Shown piece after piece: positions 5,798-8,200 of a DNA stretch of 8,200 nucleotides. The stretch comes from Candidatus Cloacimonadota bacterium (GTDB taxonomy: Bacteria > Cloacimonadota > Cloacimonadia > Cloacimonadales > Cloacimonadaceae): the NCBI GenBank assembly GCA_028683635.1, contig JAQUHL010000069.1:1-8200 (forward strand). Direction: 5' to 3'. A program made the position numbers and the translations under genes. Under the pieces are notes generated by a model. That model was not told the DNA's origin and made no database searches. It saw only the letters and a list, made by a program, of their open reading frames with translations. Each line of letters starts with the position of its first letter. The first letter of the stretch is position 1.

Positions 5798-8200
5798 ATG
5801 CCAAGATTTGCATTGATCATACTCGTAGCTCTAACCTTTTTTACCCTGGCGTTGGAAGCCCAAACGACAGGTAGACTTGCAGTCCGTATCCGTGATGATC
5901 AGGGAAGACCCCTGGAATTTGTGAATGTGGCTGTTTATCGTGGTACTCAAAGGATCACAGGAGCTCAAACCTCGGACAGAGGTACTGCCAATATTATTAA
6001 CATTCCCCCTGGATCTTACGAAGTCAGATGTACTCTCGTGGGATATGGTACAGTTACTCATCAGGATGTGAGAATTGTTCTCGATCAGGCTACTCCTCTG
6101 AACGTCACCATGAGAAGAGCGGCTGTTGATGTAGCTGCGATTGTGGTAACAGGTTCACATGAGGCTATCGACAAGGGAAAAGTTGGTAGCCAGACAACCA
6201 TTAACATGGACAATATGGAAACTGTTGCGGTAACCGATGTAAGCGGGATTATTGCTATCCAGCCCGGTGTAACCAATATCGGTGGCGAACTCCATGTTCG
6301 TGGTGGCCGTGCCAACGAGATCAATTTCACGATCGATGGTATGTCCGTCTCAGATCCTGTGGATGGTGGATCAGCCCTGCAAGTCGATATGGATGCCATC
6401 AGCGATATGAAGGTTATGACCGGAGGCTTTTCCGCAGAATTTGGAAATGCTCAGTCCGGTATGGTCAATATAGTAACCAAGGATGGTGATCCAGATTACA
6501 GTGGCAGGATCGAGTACCAAACCGATCACATATTTGGTGAAGGCAGAAACTCTGATGTGGTCAAATTCTCCTTTGGCGGCCCGGTATTAGGTTATGGACT
6601 CAGTAATCTCCGCGATCGGTTCACATTCTTCATCAACGGTGGAGGAGAATGGCTGGATGGCAGGCTGAAGGACTATTATGTGGGCGATCCCATGTCCGAT
6701 TACACCTTAAACGGTGTCCAACTCCTGGAAAACCAATACCCTGTCTATGATCCCTACAAGGATCGTGACGACATCCTGGGCATCGATCTTGGCAATCGTA
6801 ATTACAATGCCTACAATATAAACTTTAAGACCAAGTATATAATTGATGAACAACAAAAGGTTACCCTCGCCATGCGTGGTGACCGTTCATATAACTTTCC
6901 TTTTTCCTACGACTGGCGTTATGCTCTCGACCATTATGCCTTTGATCAAACTGAACAGAGGCAGTATGTGGGTACTTACGACTATGTATTCAACAGCAGC
7001 ATGAACCTTAAGGTAAAAGGCAGCTATTATACAAAGAAAAGCAATAGCGGACCCCGTGGAGTTGATCGGGACAACTATCTGCGCCAGGTGGTTGCTTCCA
7101 AATTTGCCAATTCTTCTGTAAATCTGGATCAGGAGTATATTGATGGAGTACTTGCCGGTGATTATGGATATGTCAGTATAGACAGTGATAACGACGGGGT
7201 CTATGATGATCTCTACCTGGATTCCTCGTATTGGACATATCGGGTACAGGGTGTTCTTGATCCCAAGGCTGTGACCGGTTTCCGGGCACCAGGCTCGATC
7301 TACAACAATTTCGTCGACGATGAAACCACCACAATCAGCGGAAGAGCAGATTTTGAATGGCAATACAGCGATATCCACCTTTTCAAAATTGGAGGAGAAC
7401 TATCCAGGCACATCATCAAAAAGAACCAGTTACAAAGCTTTTTGTCCATCTATCTGGATAGGTTTCAGGCTTATCTGGATGGCATCTACAATATGGCTGA
7501 TTACGACACCACTGGCCACACCATTCCCTCCGAGCTCTATCATGTGGAATTCCCCGAGGAAGGAAACCCCATTCCGATCTATTATCCTCAGGATTATTAT
7601 GCCGCTGCCCAAGCTTCATCTGGAAAAAGGGATGGCTACAAATCCGAACCAACCCAGGCTGCCTGGTACTTCCAGGATAAGATGGAATGGGAAGGCATGA
7701 TCGTCAATGCAGGTTTGCGTTTTGACTACTGGTATCTTGGTGAAAGTTATGAAGTCGCCCAGGATGACGGCACCTATAAGACTGTGAAATTTGATAAAGA
7801 TAAGCGTTCGCAGATGATGATCTCTCCCAGGCTCGGTGTATCTCACCCGATCACAGATAGAGACATACTCCGTTTTGCCTATAACTACCAGAATCAATTA
7901 CCCCAGATGGCTTATATCTTTACGAGCAAAACTCCCGATGATGCAAACGTGGCAGATCAGACCATCACTGTGGGAAATCCCTCCCTTGAGCCTCAGATCA
8001 CTGTTACTTACGAAGTGGGACTCTCACACCAGCTTTCTGATGACTATGTGCTGGATATGACTGCTTATTACAAAAACCTCTATAACTACGTCAGCACTCA
8101 GAAAGTGAAGAAAGAAGGTGAAGAGCAAATCTCCTGGTACGAATTCATTTCCGAAGACTACGGTTCTGCCCGTGGTGTGGATATCCAGCTTGAGAAACTG
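5798..8200 (+). CDS. TonB-dependent-receptor-like outer-membrane protein with N-terminal carboxypeptidase-regulatory-like domain, 3'-truncated
   Basis: One frame stays open for 801 codons to the window edge. Residues 1-21 form a signal peptide (Arg3, a hydrophobic core to about residue 19, cleavage likely after Ala21 in LEA-QT). Residues about 25-106 resemble the carboxypeptidase-regulatory-like beta-sandwich (GRPLEFVNVAVY, IPPGSYEV, LVGYGTVT). A TonB-box-like stretch DVAAIVVTG is at 111-119. The plug spans about 130-230, with HVRGGRANEINFTIDG and GGFSAEFGNAQSGMVNIVTK. The rest is barrel, with alternating aromatic strands and late receptor motifs QDKMEWEGMIVNAGLRFDY (626-644) and NPSLEPQ then YEVGL (727-742). 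An aspartate-rich DSDNDGVYDD at 462-471 looks like a calcium-binding loop. Such proteins sit in the outer membrane and import large or scarce ligands using TonB energy; the ligand cannot be told here. Only the final barrel strands should be missing. A non-transporting receptor homologue, such as an adhesin or secretion-linked Oar-like protein, remains possible. Confidence 0.88.
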   Translation, partial: MPRFALIILVALTFFTLALEAQTTGRLAVRIRDDQGRPLEFVNVAVYRGTQRITGAQTSDRGTANIINIPPGSYEVRCTLVGYGTVTHQDVRIVLDQATPLNVTMRRAAVDVAAIVVTGSHEAIDKGKVGSQTTINMDNMETVAVTDVSGIIAIQPGVTNIGGELHVRGGRANEINFTIDGMSVSDPVDGGSALQVDMDAISDMKVMTGGFSAEFGNAQSGMVNIVTKDGDPDYSGRIEYQTDHIFGEGRNSDVVKFSFGGPVLGYGLSNLRDRFTFFINGGGEWLDGRLKDYYVGDPMSDYTLNGVQLLENQYPVYDPYKDRDDILGIDLGNRNYNAYNINFKTKYIIDEQQKVTLAMRGDRSYNFPFSYDWRYALDHYAFDQTEQRQYVGTYDYVFNSSMNLKVKGSYYTKKSNSGPRGVDRDNYLRQVVASKFANSSVNLDQEYIDGVLAGDYGYVSIDSDNDGVYDDLYLDSSYWTYRVQGVLDPKAVTGFRAPGSIYNNFVDDETTTISGRADFEWQYSDIHLFKIGGELSRHIIKKNQLQSFLSIYLDRFQAYLDGIYNMADYDTTGHTIPSELYHVEFPEEGNPIPIYYPQDYYAAAQASSGKRDGYKSEPTQAAWYFQDKMEWEGMIVNAGLRFDYWYLGESYEVAQDDGTYKTVKFDKDKRSQMMISPRLGVSHPITDRDILRFAYNYQNQLPQMAYIFTSKTPDDANVADQTITVGNPSLEPQITVTYEVGLSHQLSDDYVLDMTAYYKNLYNYVSTQKVKKEGEEQISWYEFISEDYGSARGVDIQLEKL

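Noticed and set aside
7320..7700. A 126-codon plus-strand frame inside the receptor gene
   Set aside because: It is out of frame with the continuous receptor coding sequence, whose barrel motifs run straight through this region.

Overview
This is a gene-dense bacterial window with every supported gene on the + strand. It carries seven protein-coding genes. The first (glyS) is cut by the left edge and the last (an outer-membrane receptor) runs off the right edge. No tRNA, rRNA, insertion sequence, CRISPR array or long repeat was recognised.

Positions 1-5594 look like one tightly packed operon-like run: the C-terminal two thirds of the glycyl-tRNA synthetase beta chain (glyS), phosphate acetyltransferase (pta), a class I PLP-dependent aminotransferase of the aspartate type, a 64-residue single-pass membrane protein, a PfkB-family kinase of unknown substrate, and phosphoribosylformylglycinamidine cyclo-ligase (purM). 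Successive gaps are 0, 18, 10, -4 and -11 bases. Several genes are therefore probably translationally coupled, and there is no room for internal promoters or terminators of ordinary size. The set mixes tRNA charging, acetyl-CoA/acetyl-phosphate metabolism, amino-acid metabolism and purine synthesis.

Positions 5595-5797 form the only real intergenic gap (203 bases). I see no convincing intrinsic terminator there. There is a plausible sigma70-like promoter (5741-5769), a very strong Shine-Dalgarno (5787-5792) and a doubtful 45-codon open frame ending just before the next gene. From 5798 to the window end, one unbroken frame encodes a TonB-dependent-receptor-like outer-membrane protein: signal peptide, carboxypeptidase-regulatory-like beta-sandwich, plug domain and most of a beta-barrel.

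Organism: an outer-membrane receptor with a signal peptide implies a diderm bacterium. The carboxypeptidase-regulatory-like domain ahead of the plug is typical of the Bacteroidota/FCB assemblage. However, a separate GlyS beta chain (alpha2beta2 GlyRS) and strong Shine-Dalgarno sequences argue against Bacteroidota proper. A fermentative FCB-related lineage such as Cloacimonadota would fit, but this is an inference made without any database search. I see mostly ordinary core metabolism and no clear sign of a new multi-gene system. The least-understood items are the small membrane protein, the kinase coupled to purM, and the substrate of the receptor.
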